A DNA stretch of 53,492 nt from Nitrososphaerota archaeon (GCA_028867035.1 JAGWHB010000008.1:1-53492), one strand, 5' to 3'; shown: positions 1 through 9,018, counted from the first letter of the stretch. Translations and numbers: made by a program. Notes: a model not told the origin generated them from the sequence alone.

Positions 1-1
1 G

Positions 2-1006
2 AATGACACCGGAGGCATAGGTGCGAACATCACAGCCCTTTACATTCAATATACTGGCGAAAGGGTGACCACCTGCATGGGGGTTGGGCTACCCAATGGA
101 TGCTCCACTCCCAGCTCCTCCACGTTCCCCAGTTGTCAGTTCCCGGCTTACGTGAACGTTGGAACAGGGACGAAGGGGATCCCGACGAAGCTGGTAGCCG
201 GCGGCTGCACCACGAGTCCCGGTACTTCATCTGGATGCACCTCTTCCGGCGGGTCGCTTTCGAGCTGCCTCGACACGGGTGAGCCGGCAAACGCCACGGT
301 AGCCGTGATACGCATCATCACCCAGAGAGGGAACCTCTTCTCGGCGACCTATCCTCCGTCAGCGACTACGCTTGCCGCGCAGGCCCTGTCTAGCGGGGCC
401 ATCGGCGACCTGTACCTCAGCTTCAGGTCGTACACTTACTACACGCTGACAACAACGAGCTGTCCGGTCGCCGGCACCCCCGAAGGCAGCGGAACAAGTT
501 CCGGGTTCTGCCTCCTAAGCGGCGGCCCCGCTGGCTCCGGCTTCGCCATATCGTCAGCTCTGACCGGGACTTGTTCGGCCACAAACCTCAACTTCTGTTT
601 CGCATGGTCAGTCAGGGTTACAGACCTCAATCCTCAGCATGCCAACATCGTGCTTGACCCGTACACCCTCTTCAGTCAGATTCCAGAGAAGGGAAGCGGC
701 ACTTTGAAGTATACTGACTGGTACGTAATATCAAACTCCACGAACGTGATACTGAGCTTGTACACCCCGATCGTCCTATTGTACAACAAGCCAGTTTCGA
801 TCGTTTTTGCATCGGGCGTAGCATTGACCTCTCCCTCATCTTTCATCTCCAGCTCAATTCAGGGGATGGGAAGCTTGAGCTCGGGGACCATCACCCCCGT
901 CTTCATCGTCTCCCATGGCTGCGAGGCCATCGGACAAACGACCTGCCTTGTCGCCAACTCTAACTACGGCCAGAACTCGCCCTATGTCGCCACCTTGTTC
1001 TATTAG
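2..1006 (+). CDS. Secreted or surface protein upstream of pilus genes (5' partial)
   Basis: The reading frame is open from the left edge, so the true start lies outside the window; 334 residues are visible, ending at TAG 1004-1006. The protein is rich in Ser, Thr, Gly and paired Cys, has no catalytic motif I recognise and looks extracellular. A visible stretch GANITALYIQY resembles the beta-strand part of archaeal pilin-like proteins that follows an N-terminal hydrophobic helix, but that helix, if present, is outside the window. The gene lies 12 bases before a secretion ATPase on the same strand, so it is probably a substrate or structural part of the same pilus-like machine. The function is inferred mainly from position. 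Confidence 0.7.
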   Translation, partial: NDTGGIGANITALYIQYTGERVTTCMGVGLPNGCSTPSSSTFPSCQFPAYVNVGTGTKGIPTKLVAGGCTTSPGTSSGCTSSGGSLSSCLDTGEPANATVAVIRIITQRGNLFSATYPPSATTLAAQALSSGAIGDLYLSFRSYTYYTLTTTSCPVAGTPEGSGTSSGFCLLSGGPAGSGFAISSALTGTCSATNLNFCFAWSVRVTDLNPQHANIVLDPYTLFSQIPEKGSGTLKYTDWYVISNSTNVILSLYTPIVLLYNKPVSIVFASGVALTSPSSFISSSIQGMGSLSSGTITPVFIVSHGCEAIGQTTCLVANSNYGQNSPYVATLFY

Positions 1007-1018
1007 GAGATTGGAGAT

Positions 1019-2614
1019 TTGATAGGATTCAAGAAAAATCAAGACAAGACGCGGAAGGACTCAAAGTCCCAGACCATCAGGTATCCGCCCGTCGGCTTCG
1101 GCGTTCCTCAATCTTGGAAGGAAGTGGAGAGGTACGCCCTCAACGCGCCCTTCGCCTACGCAGTCATAGCCGAGGATCCTTCGACGGCCACCAAGAAGTA
1201 CTTCCTCGACGAGGTCAACCTTACTCAACGTGAGGGGCAGGTCTACACCTACATCCTGGACACGCTGGAAAGCGAGCTGACAGTACCGAGGGGGGAGGTT
1301 GACCCGAAGACCTACTTCAGGGAGCAGGCCAGGCGGATCGCAGTCAAGTACGGGATAAAGGCGTCCCAGCTCGCATGGCCGAAGATCCTCTACTTCGCTG
1401 AAAGGGACCTTGTAGGGTTCGGGGTCTTGGACGGCCTCATGCGAGACCCCAACATCGAGGACATTTCCGCAGATGGCCTGAGGAAGCCCCTGTTCGTGTA
1501 CCAAAGGAAGTACGAGAACATGGAGACCAACATCGCCTTCAACGAAGACAAAGACCTCGATAACTTGGTCGCGAGGTTGTCGCACATGGCCGGTAAGCAC
1601 ATCTCCACGGCTTTTCCCATAGTCCAGGGAACACTCCCGGGGAGGCACAGGCTCTCGGCCACCTACAGGCGCGAGGTTTCTCCCTATGGTGGCACATTTA
1701 CTGTGAGGAAATTCAGAGAAGACCCAATCACAATCACCGACCTGATCAACATGAACGTCATCGACAGCAACATCGCCGCCTACGTCTGGCTCCTGATGGA
1801 GAACAGAAGCACAGCCATGGTGGTCGGAGCGACGGGGAGCGGAAAGACGACACTGATGAACGCGCTTCTGACCTTCACGAGGATGAATTCCAAGATAGTG
1901 ACAATAGAGGAGGTCCAGGAAGCGAACCTCCCCCACAACAACTGGACCGCACTTCTCTCCAGAGAGAGCTACGGCGTAGTGGAAGACTCGGGCAGAGAAA
2001 TCGGCCTCTTCGACCTGGTGAAGACCGCCATGAGGATGAGGCCCGACATCCTGGTCGTGGGAGAGGTGAGAGGAGAAGAGACGTACGTGCTCTTTCAAGC
2101 AATTTCTACCGGTCATGGTGGAATAAGCACCGTCCACGCGGACGACGTGGGCTCTGCCATCCAGAGGCTGACCTCCAAGCCGATGGACGTGCCCGCCGCT
2201 TTCATCCCGTTCCTGGACCTCGTGTTCACAGTACGCAGGATAGCCATCCCCACCCCGGACGGTGGATTCAGGAACGTAAGACGGGTCCTCTCGGTGGACG
2301 AGGTCGTCTCCGTGGGCAACTACGTGAAGATGTTCAAGTGGGACCCGGTCACCGACAGGCACGTCCCCTCCCCTCTGAAGAACAGCGTCAAGCTGGCAAG
2401 GTTGTCACGGGACTTGGGCCTCACCGTTGCCGAGTTGGCGGATGAGATCGCGAGAAGGGCGACGGTACTGAAGTGGGTCCAGCAGAAAGGCATAAGGAAC
2501 TTCAAGGAAGTGTCGACGATCTACGAAGAATACAGGACTGACCCTCGAGCACTGTCCGACCGCGCGTACAAGGAGCTTGGGCTTATTCGGGTTGCGACTG
2601 AGAGCGGGGCCTAG
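1019..2614 (+). CDS. Type IV pilus/archaellum-type secretion ATPase (TadA/FlaI/VirB11 family)
   Basis: This 531-residue cytoplasmic ATPase would power assembly of a type IV pilus-like filament. Visible motifs are the Walker A loop GATGSGKTT near residue 270, a Walker B region DILVVGEVRGEE near 342, and the His box GHGGISTVHADD near 365, in the order typical of the GspE/PilT/VirB11 superfamily. The roughly 260-residue N-terminal part before Walker A is the family's variable sensor region. Translation starts at TTG 1019, preceded by a purine-rich GGAGAT stretch. The next gene, 8 bases downstream, encodes the membrane platform protein. Whether the filament is adhesive, motile or DNA-related cannot be told from sequence. 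Confidence 0.93.
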   Translation: MIGFKKNQDKTRKDSKSQTIRYPPVGFGVPQSWKEVERYALNAPFAYAVIAEDPSTATKKYFLDEVNLTQREGQVYTYILDTLESELTVPRGEVDPKTYFREQARRIAVKYGIKASQLAWPKILYFAERDLVGFGVLDGLMRDPNIEDISADGLRKPLFVYQRKYENMETNIAFNEDKDLDNLVARLSHMAGKHISTAFPIVQGTLPGRHRLSATYRREVSPYGGTFTVRKFREDPITITDLINMNVIDSNIAAYVWLLMENRSTAMVVGATGSGKTTLMNALLTFTRMNSKIVTIEEVQEANLPHNNWTALLSRESYGVVEDSGREIGLFDLVKTAMRMRPDILVVGEVRGEETYVLFQAISTGHGGISTVHADDVGSAIQRLTSKPMDVPAAFIPFLDLVFTVRRIAIPTPDGGFRNVRRVLSVDEVVSVGNYVKMFKWDPVTDRHVPSPLKNSVKLARLSRDLGLTVAELADEIARRATVLKWVQQKGIRNFKEVSTIYEEYRTDPRALSDRAYKELGLIRVATESGA

Positions 2615-2622
2615 GTCTGCAC

Positions 2623-4335
2623 ATGTCTCAAGTCGCAGTCGCCAAGGTCAAGCTGAAGGACGGACAAGGCCTCACCTTCGTTGACAGGGTCTCAGGTTTC
2701 TCCCTGAAACTCTTCGGAAAGCCCGCCCGCAGGATTGCAGGAAGCATGCCCGCGCTCAGGGATGACATACTAAAGTCCAATCTGAGGACGACCCCCGTCG
2801 CCCTTGTATCTTTGGCTCTGTTGGTGCTGACTATAGCGAGCGTTGTGGCTGCATCGCTCGTCGTAGTCGCCTTCGTGTTCAATTTCCTGCTCCTGACCCT
2901 TGTCGTCGTGGCGCCGCCAATCGCACTTCTGATCACTTTGAACGGCCCCAAGATCAGCCAGTCTTCCAGGTCCTACGCTCTGGAGAACGAGCTGCCCTTC
3001 CTGGTGGGTTACATGGAGGTGCTAGCTGGTGGAGGAACCTCTCCAGTATCGACCCTCCGCAGGCTAGCAAGGATGGACAAGCTGCTCCCTGCGTCATCGA
3101 AGGAGGCGAAACTGATACTCGTCGACACGGATGTGTTCGGCTTGGACCCGATAACCGCCCTCGAGAAGGCCGCCACACTCAACCCGAACAAGACTTTTTC
3201 GGAGTTTCTGTACGGGTACACGACCGTACTGAAGACTGGGGGCAGCTCTCAGACATACGTCAACTCGAAGCTGAAGGAAATCATGGATTCCAGGAGCACG
3301 AAGATCAGGAGGACGTCCGACACAATCGGCACCCTGGCGGAGGCATACGTCACGGTGACCGCGATCCTTGGAATCACCCTTTTTACGCTCTACCAGGTGG
3401 AAGCGATACTCACTCACAGCTCGGCAGGCATCAGCAACCTGCTGCTTTTTGCCTTCGTTTTGGTGCCTATCATCTCGGCCATGTTCATCTGGCTCCTTGA
3501 CGGGATGGGGACCAAGCAGCCCTACATTGACTATCGGCCATACAAGGCCTTTGGCATATTTGCTCCGATGGGGGTTCTTTTCTACTTCGTCCCTCTTCCC
3601 ATTCCATTTTTCCTGCACGTCTCTCTCGCGCTCCTCACGACTGTCTTCGTGCCCGCCGTGTTGGCCATAAGGTACTCGAGGGAACGGCACGGGCTGGAAG
3701 CGAAGCTCCCCGACTTCATCAGGGACGTTGCCGAAAGCAGGAAGATTGGCTTGTCACCCGAAGCGAGCATCGAAGCTCTGGCGCCTGCCAAATATGGGCG
3801 CCTCGGGAAGCCCGTCCGGAGCATGGGCGCGCAACTGTCGTGGGGGCTCTCCCTGGACAAGGTCGTTTCCAGCTTCATCGGGAATGTGAACAGCTGGCTC
3901 ACGAAGGTGGCCGGGGCACTGATGCTCGAGGTCGTCGAGGTGGGCGGGGGGACAGTGAAGAGCTTTTCCGAAATGGCAGACTTCACCAGGAAGGTCAACG
4001 ACCTGGAGGCCGAGAAGCGTTCCGCGCTGAGGCCCTACATATTCGTCATCTACATGGCCGGGATACTTATCGTAGTGACCACCTTCCTCATGGTTTACCT
4101 CCTGTCTCAGAGCACACTGGGGGCCAAGGGAAGCCTGGTTTCAAGCACCATCGACCCGGCAACCATCGAATTGCTCATCGTGTCCGCCATCTTCGAGAGC
4201 TGGGTCGTCGGTTTCGTAGCCGGAAAGATGGGAGAGGGGGGACTCTCCGACGGCTTCAAGCATTCGTTCTTGCTGGTCCTTCTGAGTCTGGCCACGGTCT
4301 ACATAGCTTCGGCCCTGGTGGCGGTGCCACTATGA
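2623..4335 (+). CDS. TadC/FlaJ-like pilus assembly membrane platform protein
   Basis: This 570-residue multi-pass membrane protein is the expected partner of the upstream ATPase. It has two type II secretion F-like cytoplasmic halves separated by hydrophobic segments: an early pair near residues 60-110, a cluster around 250-360, and more near 465-500 and 525-570. Each cytoplasmic half has the charged helical character of FlaJ/TadC proteins, for example LEAKLPDFIRDVAESRKIG near residue 362. Start ATG 2623 follows the ATPase stop by 8 bases, so the two are very probably co-transcribed. The stop TGA overlaps an ATG at 4332 (ATGA), suggesting translational coupling to the next small frame. Confidence 0.9.
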   Translation: MSQVAVAKVKLKDGQGLTFVDRVSGFSLKLFGKPARRIAGSMPALRDDILKSNLRTTPVALVSLALLVLTIASVVAASLVVVAFVFNFLLLTLVVVAPPIALLITLNGPKISQSSRSYALENELPFLVGYMEVLAGGGTSPVSTLRRLARMDKLLPASSKEAKLILVDTDVFGLDPITALEKAATLNPNKTFSEFLYGYTTVLKTGGSSQTYVNSKLKEIMDSRSTKIRRTSDTIGTLAEAYVTVTAILGITLFTLYQVEAILTHSSAGISNLLLFAFVLVPIISAMFIWLLDGMGTKQPYIDYRPYKAFGIFAPMGVLFYFVPLPIPFFLHVSLALLTTVFVPAVLAIRYSRERHGLEAKLPDFIRDVAESRKIGLSPEASIEALAPAKYGRLGKPVRSMGAQLSWGLSLDKVVSSFIGNVNSWLTKVAGALMLEVVEVGGGTVKSFSEMADFTRKVNDLEAEKRSALRPYIFVIYMAGILIVVTTFLMVYLLSQSTLGAKGSLVSSTIDPATIELLIVSAIFESWVVGFVAGKMGEGGLSDGFKHSFLLVLLSLATVYIASALVAVPL

Positions 4336-4472
4336 GCGGGACTAGTCATTCCGAAGTCCCGGGATCGACGAGTCACATGGGTCTACCGCGAAGAATCTAC
4401 GTAGCGACTCGGAATCTGGAGCCTTTCTCTGTCAAGCACAAGTATAGGCCGGAGGCCGTGAATCCCCAATGA
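4332..4472 (+). CDS. Possible 46-residue coupled small protein
   Basis: A short open frame begins at ATG 4332, overlapping the stop of the platform gene as ATGA. It ends at TGA 4470-4472, overlapping the ATG of the Ig-like surface gene in the same ATGA manner. Four-base overlaps at both ends are typical of translationally coupled archaeal operons and are the main support. The peptide is basic and polar, has no membrane segment, and matches no family I know. The alternative is that this is untranslated leader: an AGTATAGG element near 4445 could drive the next gene on its own. Confidence 0.4.
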   Translation: MSGTSHSEVPGSTSHMGLPRRIYVATRNLEPFSVKHKYRPEAVNPQ

Positions 4473-6400
4473 GACTCCCGGCCAAACCCTCCGCCGTGCT
4501 CGCATTCGTGCCGACCAGAGTCACAGGCGCCAACAACCCACGGAGCAGGAGCGTATTCAATCTCAACTCCTGGATCCTCGTCGCGGTCTTCGCACTCGTC
4601 CTGTCCAGCGGAATGGTCTCTCCCGTCTCTCCTGCGGGGCCCGTCCAGTACACCCGAGCCTTGGTCCTGACGCCGCTCCCGTCCCAGCTCCCCACCAATT
4701 CGAGCGGCCAGTCGACTTTCCCCGCGCTTGCTGTATCCATTACAGACCTTCAAGGCAACATCCTCGTGGCCTCCAATGACACGGTCGTCTATCTCTCCTC
4801 CTCCCAAACCGCCGTGCTGTCCGTCTCGCCCACAGTGACGATCAGGGCAGGGATGCAGTACGCCTTGGCCAACATCTCCACCATGGCCACCCCAGGGAGC
4901 AGCGTGGTGACCGCGGTGGCGCCCGGCTTCGAATCTGCTTCGGCCACCTTCAAGACCTCCATCGCCAGGGGGTACCCCACGCAGCTTCGTGTCTATCCCC
5001 TCCCAGGAAGCTTTCCTGCCGGCATGATTAGTAGCGGCACCTACGTCGTGGCGGTGGTCGACGCGGCAGGCCTCCCCGCCAGGACCATACAAGCAACTGA
5101 CGTGCAAGTGACGTCTTCTGACACGTCGGTCATGACGCTGAGCGGGGCCAGTATTCCTCTTAACGACGCCGTCGGCTATGGTACCATCTCCACGCCAGGG
5201 AAGCTTGGTACAGCCGCGATCACAGTGTCCGCATCAGGCCTCGTCAGCGACACGGCCCTGGTGACCGTGTCCAACGTAAACGGCGTCGCCAACGCGCTTT
5301 CGATAACGTCTCCCGCCGTTTCTCCCCCCGCAGACGGAAAGACCTACAACGTCCTCACAGTTTCACTTACCAACTCGAGCCGGCCCGCAGTCGCCAGCTC
5401 GGACGTGCAGGTAATCCTGACTTCGTCCAGGACCGACATAGCCGTTGTCCCTCCGTCCGTGGTGGTCCGAGCCGGACAGTCCTTCGTGAATGTACCCATT
5501 ACGACGACCCTCGCCTCCGGCTCGACCATAATCACCGCGTCGGCGCCCAATTTCGCCTCGTCTTCGGCCGTGGTCAATACTGTAAGCATCCCTCCCACCC
5601 AACTTGGCGTCTATCTGGCCGACGACCATGGCCTCATCTCCAAGACTTCCAACACGCTCGACATGGTCGTCCAGCTCCAGGACTCTGCTGGAATCCCCGC
5701 TGAAGCACGTGCCCCAACGAGCGTGATAGTTTCATTCTCCAACTCTTCCCTGTTACAATCGCCCTTGACCCTGACGATCCCTAAGGGTTCAGACCTCGTC
5801 TATACCAGGGTACCACTTACAGTCGGAACTTCGGGGACATTCACGGCCGTCTCCAACGGCCTAGCCTCTGGATCGGTGAGTTTCTCCGCCTCGGCCCTCC
5901 CCATCTCCTACAGCGCGACGGCCGCGTCACTGGAAATCTACTCGAATCAGACCACGACGGTCTCATTTTCGATTCATTATCAGGGTAAACCCCTGTCCGG
6001 AGTGGACCTGGCCTGGTCATCAACCGGGGGCACGGTGTCACCGGCAGCGACCGTCACTGACGGTACGGGGATTTCTTCGACCACGTTTTCCCCGATTTCA
6101 ACCGGGGTAGGGATCGTCACCGTGACTGCCACCAGCCCTCTCATCGGCATGATCAATGCTTCGTCTTACATCACAGTGACTGCACGGCCTTCCAGCCATC
6201 CCTCCGGCATCGTCGCAATGCTGCTGTCCTTCCCCTACGTGCTGATATTGGTCGCAGCTGCGGCCGTCGCAGTCGTACTTGTCTTCCTGCTAATCAGACG
6301 GCGCCGGCGGGCATCGAAGGAGGGGGCGGCGATAGGAGAAGAGGAAGGGGCGTTCAGCTATCTGAGGCCTGGCACGGGACTCGGCTTGGGCGCATTCTGA
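4469..6400 (+). CDS. Large membrane-anchored surface protein with Ig-like repeats
   Basis: This 643-residue protein has an N-terminal hydrophobic segment near residues 28-50 (signal anchor or signal peptide), a long Ser/Thr/Val-rich extracellular part, and a C-terminal membrane helix near 580-605 followed by a run of Arg residues, giving an outside-facing topology. The extracellular part holds several beta-sandwich-like repeats with recurring patterns such as SSDTSVMTLS and SSRTDIAVVPPSVVVRAG, similar to bacterial Ig-like (invasin-type) domains, probably four to five units. It is the last gene of the pilus-like locus and may be a surface adhesin or envelope component. A specific function cannot be assigned. 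Confidence 0.85.
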   Translation: MRLPAKPSAVLAFVPTRVTGANNPRSRSVFNLNSWILVAVFALVLSSGMVSPVSPAGPVQYTRALVLTPLPSQLPTNSSGQSTFPALAVSITDLQGNILVASNDTVVYLSSSQTAVLSVSPTVTIRAGMQYALANISTMATPGSSVVTAVAPGFESASATFKTSIARGYPTQLRVYPLPGSFPAGMISSGTYVVAVVDAAGLPARTIQATDVQVTSSDTSVMTLSGASIPLNDAVGYGTISTPGKLGTAAITVSASGLVSDTALVTVSNVNGVANALSITSPAVSPPADGKTYNVLTVSLTNSSRPAVASSDVQVILTSSRTDIAVVPPSVVVRAGQSFVNVPITTTLASGSTIITASAPNFASSSAVVNTVSIPPTQLGVYLADDHGLISKTSNTLDMVVQLQDSAGIPAEARAPTSVIVSFSNSSLLQSPLTLTIPKGSDLVYTRVPLTVGTSGTFTAVSNGLASGSVSFSASALPISYSATAASLEIYSNQTTTVSFSIHYQGKPLSGVDLAWSSTGGTVSPAATVTDGTGISSTTFSPISTGVGIVTVTATSPLIGMINASSYITVTARPSSHPSGIVAMLLSFPYVLILVAAAAVAVVLVFLLIRRRRRASKEGAAIGEEEGAFSYLRPGTGLGLGAF

Positions 6401-6454
6401 GATGCCTTTCGATTGTCGACAGAAATCCGAGCGGATTGAGGAGGCCGATGGGAC

Positions 6455-6691
6455 TTGGGCGATGAGCCGATAATCGAGGTCACCAGGGTGTCGGACAAGG
6501 GCCAGGTGGTCATCCCCAAGGAGATCAGGGACAAGTTCCACTTCACCGAAGGCTCAAAGCTCATAGTCGTGGCGACGGGGGACGCTGTCATACTTCAGCG
6601 GATCGAGACAGTGGTCGGGTCGGAGAGGACCAGGGAGCTGATAGAGAGGGTCAGATGGCTCGGGGAGAGGCTCGGGCTCCGACCTTCCTGA
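6455..6691 (+). CDS. AbrB/SpoVT-type DNA-binding protein (orphan antitoxin-like)
   Basis: The 78-residue product has the swapped-hairpin AbrB signature in its first half: VTRVSDKGQVVIPKEIRDKF followed by a TEGSKLIVV turn. The C-terminal half is a charged helix. Start TTG 6455 follows a GAGGAGG stretch at 6437-6443. AbrB proteins of this size are commonly antitoxins paired with PIN toxins, or stand-alone regulators. No PIN gene follows, so it is either a solitary regulator or an antitoxin that has lost its partner. A short hairpin ACCGT-GAT-ACGGT at 6727-6739 lies downstream, before the next promoter. Confidence 0.88.
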   Translation: MGDEPIIEVTRVSDKGQVVIPKEIRDKFHFTEGSKLIVVATGDAVILQRIETVVGSERTRELIERVRWLGERLGLRPS

Positions 6692-6921
6692 CGATCCCTC
6701 GTCGACGTCCTTGATGCTGACACTCATACCGTGATACGGTGGTTCAAACCATAATGACTTTCCAACTTTTCTGACTCAATTGGGTCCTTGCTCTCCGTGG
6801 CGCCCTTCCGAGCCGGGCTGAAGGGCAGACCATGCCGGATTCCATGAACGGCAAAGGGGCCTTTTTTGGAAAACACATAAACATAAATCTCGTCCTTTCG
6901 GAGCACCAGGGACTATCCGTT

Positions 6922-8070
6922 ATGCCGAGGGGCACCGACGAGGGGGAAAAGGGGAAGAATGATGTTGCGGCCCGGACTGCTCAGCTAGTGCAACTCCTCA
7001 CGGAGCTCGGGCCCGACATCCCAGAGATCTCCAGGAGGCTGGGTCAGTTCAAGGAGTCGGTCAGGTACAGGTACAAGCAGAAGATACTTGGCGAGGGGTT
7101 CGCCATCCAGGCGGCGGTCAACCACGAGGGGCTGGGGCTGAAGCGGGTAGTCCTGCTTGCGAAGTTTTCCGCCCCATACGAAGCCTACGGGGAGACGATT
7201 CTCACGGCTATGAACGAGCTCTGCTATGTAGTCAGCTTCGAGAGGACCCTCCCAGAAGGAGAGTTCCTCGTCAACGCGAGCGTCCCGTCCGAGTTCTTGC
7301 ACGACTTCACATCGTTCATCAGTGCGCTGCATGACAGGGGGCTCTTCAGCAGGGTGGAAGTCTACTCCTTCGATTCGATGAGGAACGTGCCAATGCGGGC
7401 CGAGTTCTTCGACTTCGACGAAGGTATCTGGGACTTCGACTTTTCGTCATCAACCAAATTCGAGCCTGCCGCCTACGTCGCTTCGAAGAAGGCGCGCTTT
7501 GACTACGTCGACCTGCTCCTGTTGAAAGAGCTCCAAGTAGATGCCACGCGCTCTTTGACAGAGATCGCGGCGGGGCTCAAGCTCAATTACAAGATGCTGG
7601 CATGGCATTTTTCGGAGCATGTACTGAGGCGGGGTCTGATCAAGGGCTACACCGTCAACTGGATGGGCACCCGGTACGAGTCAAAGATCGAGAAGGCTCT
7701 GCACAGGAGGCACAGATACGTGAGGGTCGACCTGTTGGCCAGGTGCCGGGACGAGCCTGAACGGATGGGACTCATGTCGAAGTCGAACATGCTCCCGTTC
7801 CTCTGGGCCGAGGCTTATGGCAGCGACTACTACGCCCAGTTCGCCTTCCCCGTCGATTTCGTCAACGAGGCGATGCAATACCTTAGACAGGCCTTCCATG
7901 ACTTGGACGGAAGGGGGGGATTCCGCTTCTTGGATCAGACCGACGCCCTCGCCTTCACAATCTCTTACAAGCTGTTCGACGCGGAGGAGAAGAGATGGAC
8001 GTTCGACAGCAGCAAGCTGCTGGCTAACTTCGATGGTCTGCTCCAGAAAATAAAGGAAGGGTCCGGTTAG
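6922..8070 (+). CDS. Two-winged-helix Lrp/AsnC-like transcriptional regulator
   Basis: The 382-residue product has an N-terminal helix-turn-helix near residues 15-55 (PEISRRLGQFKESVRYRYK) followed by a sensor-like alpha/beta region. A second winged helix lies near 205-250 (RSLTEIAAGLKLNYKMLAWH), followed by another sensor-like region. This duplicated HTH-plus-ligand layout resembles Lrp/AsnC-type regulators that recur in thaumarchaeal genomes. I chose ATG 6922 rather than the in-frame ATG at 6832 because a TATA-like ACATAAACATAAATC lies at about 6876-6889, which would place transcription start close to 6905-6915. The target genes are unknown. Confidence 0.75.
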   Translation: MPRGTDEGEKGKNDVAARTAQLVQLLTELGPDIPEISRRLGQFKESVRYRYKQKILGEGFAIQAAVNHEGLGLKRVVLLAKFSAPYEAYGETILTAMNELCYVVSFERTLPEGEFLVNASVPSEFLHDFTSFISALHDRGLFSRVEVYSFDSMRNVPMRAEFFDFDEGIWDFDFSSSTKFEPAAYVASKKARFDYVDLLLLKELQVDATRSLTEIAAGLKLNYKMLAWHFSEHVLRRGLIKGYTVNWMGTRYESKIEKALHRRHRYVRVDLLARCRDEPERMGLMSKSNMLPFLWAEAYGSDYYAQFAFPVDFVNEAMQYLRQAFHDLDGRGGFRFLDQTDALAFTISYKLFDAEEKRWTFDSSKLLANFDGLLQKIKEGSG

Positions 8071-8075
8071 CCCGC

Positions 8076-8198
8076 TTAGTGGGTACCGGATCCGCCGATG
8101 ATTTCCAGTGGCCCGAGGTGGAGCCCCAGGCTTGCTGCTACCAAGCTGGCGCCGGTAAGGGCCACCATTCCGAGTCGAACCTTTTCGTCTAGGGTCAT
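8076..8198 (-). CDS. 40-residue single-helix membrane microprotein
   Basis: On the minus strand an ATG at 8198 opens a 40-codon frame ending at TAA 8076-8078. The peptide starts MTLDEKVRLG, contains one hydrophobic helix (about residues 11-28) and ends LEIIGGSGTH. A TATA-like GCTTAAATC sits at about 8222-8232 on the minus strand, 29 bases before the ATG, so the gene would be leaderless. It is convergent with the regulator upstream, 5 bases apart. Its composition fits a real small membrane protein, but I recognise no characterised family. Confidence 0.6.
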   Translation of the reverse strand: MTLDEKVRLGMVALTGASLVAASLGLHLGPLEIIGGSGTH

Positions 8199-8365
8199 AG
8201 TCCAACGATGCGAGTCGTCATGATTTAAGCCTGAGGGGTCGCATGACTCCACGGTCAGATTCCTATGCGTTCTCCAAAGGCTGTCCGTTCAAGACGGGGT
8301 AGCCTTTACCGATGATGAAGGACGCAATAGAAGTCAGGACTTGACGGCCAGCAGGCTTAAATTTC

Positions 8366-8386
8366 CCATAGACCATGGACCATAGC
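8366..8386 (+). promoter_or_regulatory. Three tandem heptamers at the vapB start, likely operator
   Basis: Three head-to-tail 7-bp units, CCATAGA, CCATGGA and CCATAGC, fill the space between a TATA-like GCTTAAATT (8355-8363) and the vapB ATG at 8388. Tandem half-sites in this position are what a ribbon-helix-helix antitoxin would need to repress its own operon. The binding protein is inferred. Confidence 0.45.
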
Positions 8387-8387
8387 T

Positions 8388-8588
8388 ATGTCGACAACCG
8401 TTGAGGTCAAAAGGAACACAGCAAGAGTACTTGAGGAACTCAAGAGGAAATATGGCGTCAAGAGCATAGATGAGACGGTCAAGCGCCTCATCAGCAAAGC
8501 GGAGAATATCCAGGATTCTATGTTTGGCTCTCATCCAAAGATGAAAGCATTCGAGCCAAAGGATGAAGCGAAGTTTCATGAGTTATGA
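8388..8588 (+). CDS. VapB-type antitoxin
   Basis: This 66-residue protein, starting MSTTVEVKRNTARVLEELKRK, has a short beta strand followed by two helices as in ribbon-helix-helix antitoxins, and an acidic C-terminal tail that would wrap the toxin. It overlaps the downstream PIN toxin by 11 bases (8578-8588), the usual VapBC layout that keeps antitoxin synthesis ahead of toxin. A TATA-like element at 8355-8363 and heptamer repeats directly precede its ATG. Codons are more AT-rich than in the flanking core genes, fitting horizontal acquisition. Confidence 0.85.
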   Translation: MSTTVEVKRNTARVLEELKRKYGVKSIDETVKRLISKAENIQDSMFGSHPKMKAFEPKDEAKFHEL

Positions 8589-8964
8589 GTACGTAATAGA
8601 CTCCTACGCATGGATTGAGTACTTCAGGGGGACTCCTTCCGGGAGCGCGGTCCGACCCTACGCGGAGGGTGATAGGGCCGCAACGTCTACCCTGACTCTT
8701 GCCGAGCTCAAAGAAAAGTATCTCAGAGAGAAATGGGCGTCCTTTGAAGGGGATTTTGATTTCGTCGCTGCGCGGACATTAATCACGCCGGTTGATCGGA
8801 AGATAGCACTGCTTGCAGGCGAGCTGAACCACACTAGGAAAAAGACTGTAAAGGATTGGGGGATGGCCGACTCGATTATCCTGGCAACAGCGAGGAGCGC
8901 GTCAGCCAAGGTTGTGACGGGCGACAAACACTTCGTGGGCCTTTCGGACGCCGTCATCGTTTGA
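8578..8964 (+). CDS. VapC-type PIN-domain ribonuclease toxin
   Basis: This 128-residue PIN-domain protein is the probable toxic partner of the upstream antitoxin. PIN toxins are metal-dependent RNases that cut structured RNAs such as tRNA. The expected acidic residues are present: Asp in YVIDSYAW near the N terminus, Glu in TLAELKEKY, Asp in WGMADSIILATA, and Asp in VTGDKHF. Start ATG 8578 was chosen because it directly precedes SYEYVIDSYAW; an earlier ATG at 8563 is possible. It converges with a second PIN gene, with a hairpin between them. Confidence 0.92.
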   Translation: MSYEYVIDSYAWIEYFRGTPSGSAVRPYAEGDRAATSTLTLAELKEKYLREKWASFEGDFDFVAARTLITPVDRKIALLAGELNHTRKKTVKDWGMADSIILATARSASAKVVTGDKHFVGLSDAVIV

Positions 8965-8994
8965 AATGGGCGTTCCGCTAGAATGAGGGCGAAT

Positions 8995-9018
8995 TTCCGA
9001 CCAGATAATTGGTCGGAA
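8995..9018. terminator. Hairpin between two convergent toxin genes
   Basis: A perfect 9-bp inverted repeat, TTCCGACCA and TGGTCGGAA, separated by the 6-base loop GATAAT, lies midway between the convergent stops at 8964 and 9047. It could serve as a two-way transcription end or RNA-stabilising hairpin. There is no long T run, so the role is inferred from position. Confidence 0.45.

Noticed and set aside
1061..2362. Long open frame on the minus strand opposite the pilus ATPase (433 codons)
   Set aside because: It lies wholly opposite a clear ATPase gene, is His/Val/Gly-rich with no domain pattern, and arises from GC-biased third positions of the real gene.
6720..6760. GGTTCAAACC stretch resembling a tRNA T-arm
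   Set aside because: No acceptor, D-arm or anticodon arm can be folded around it; it follows a small ACCGT-GAT-ACGGT hairpin instead.
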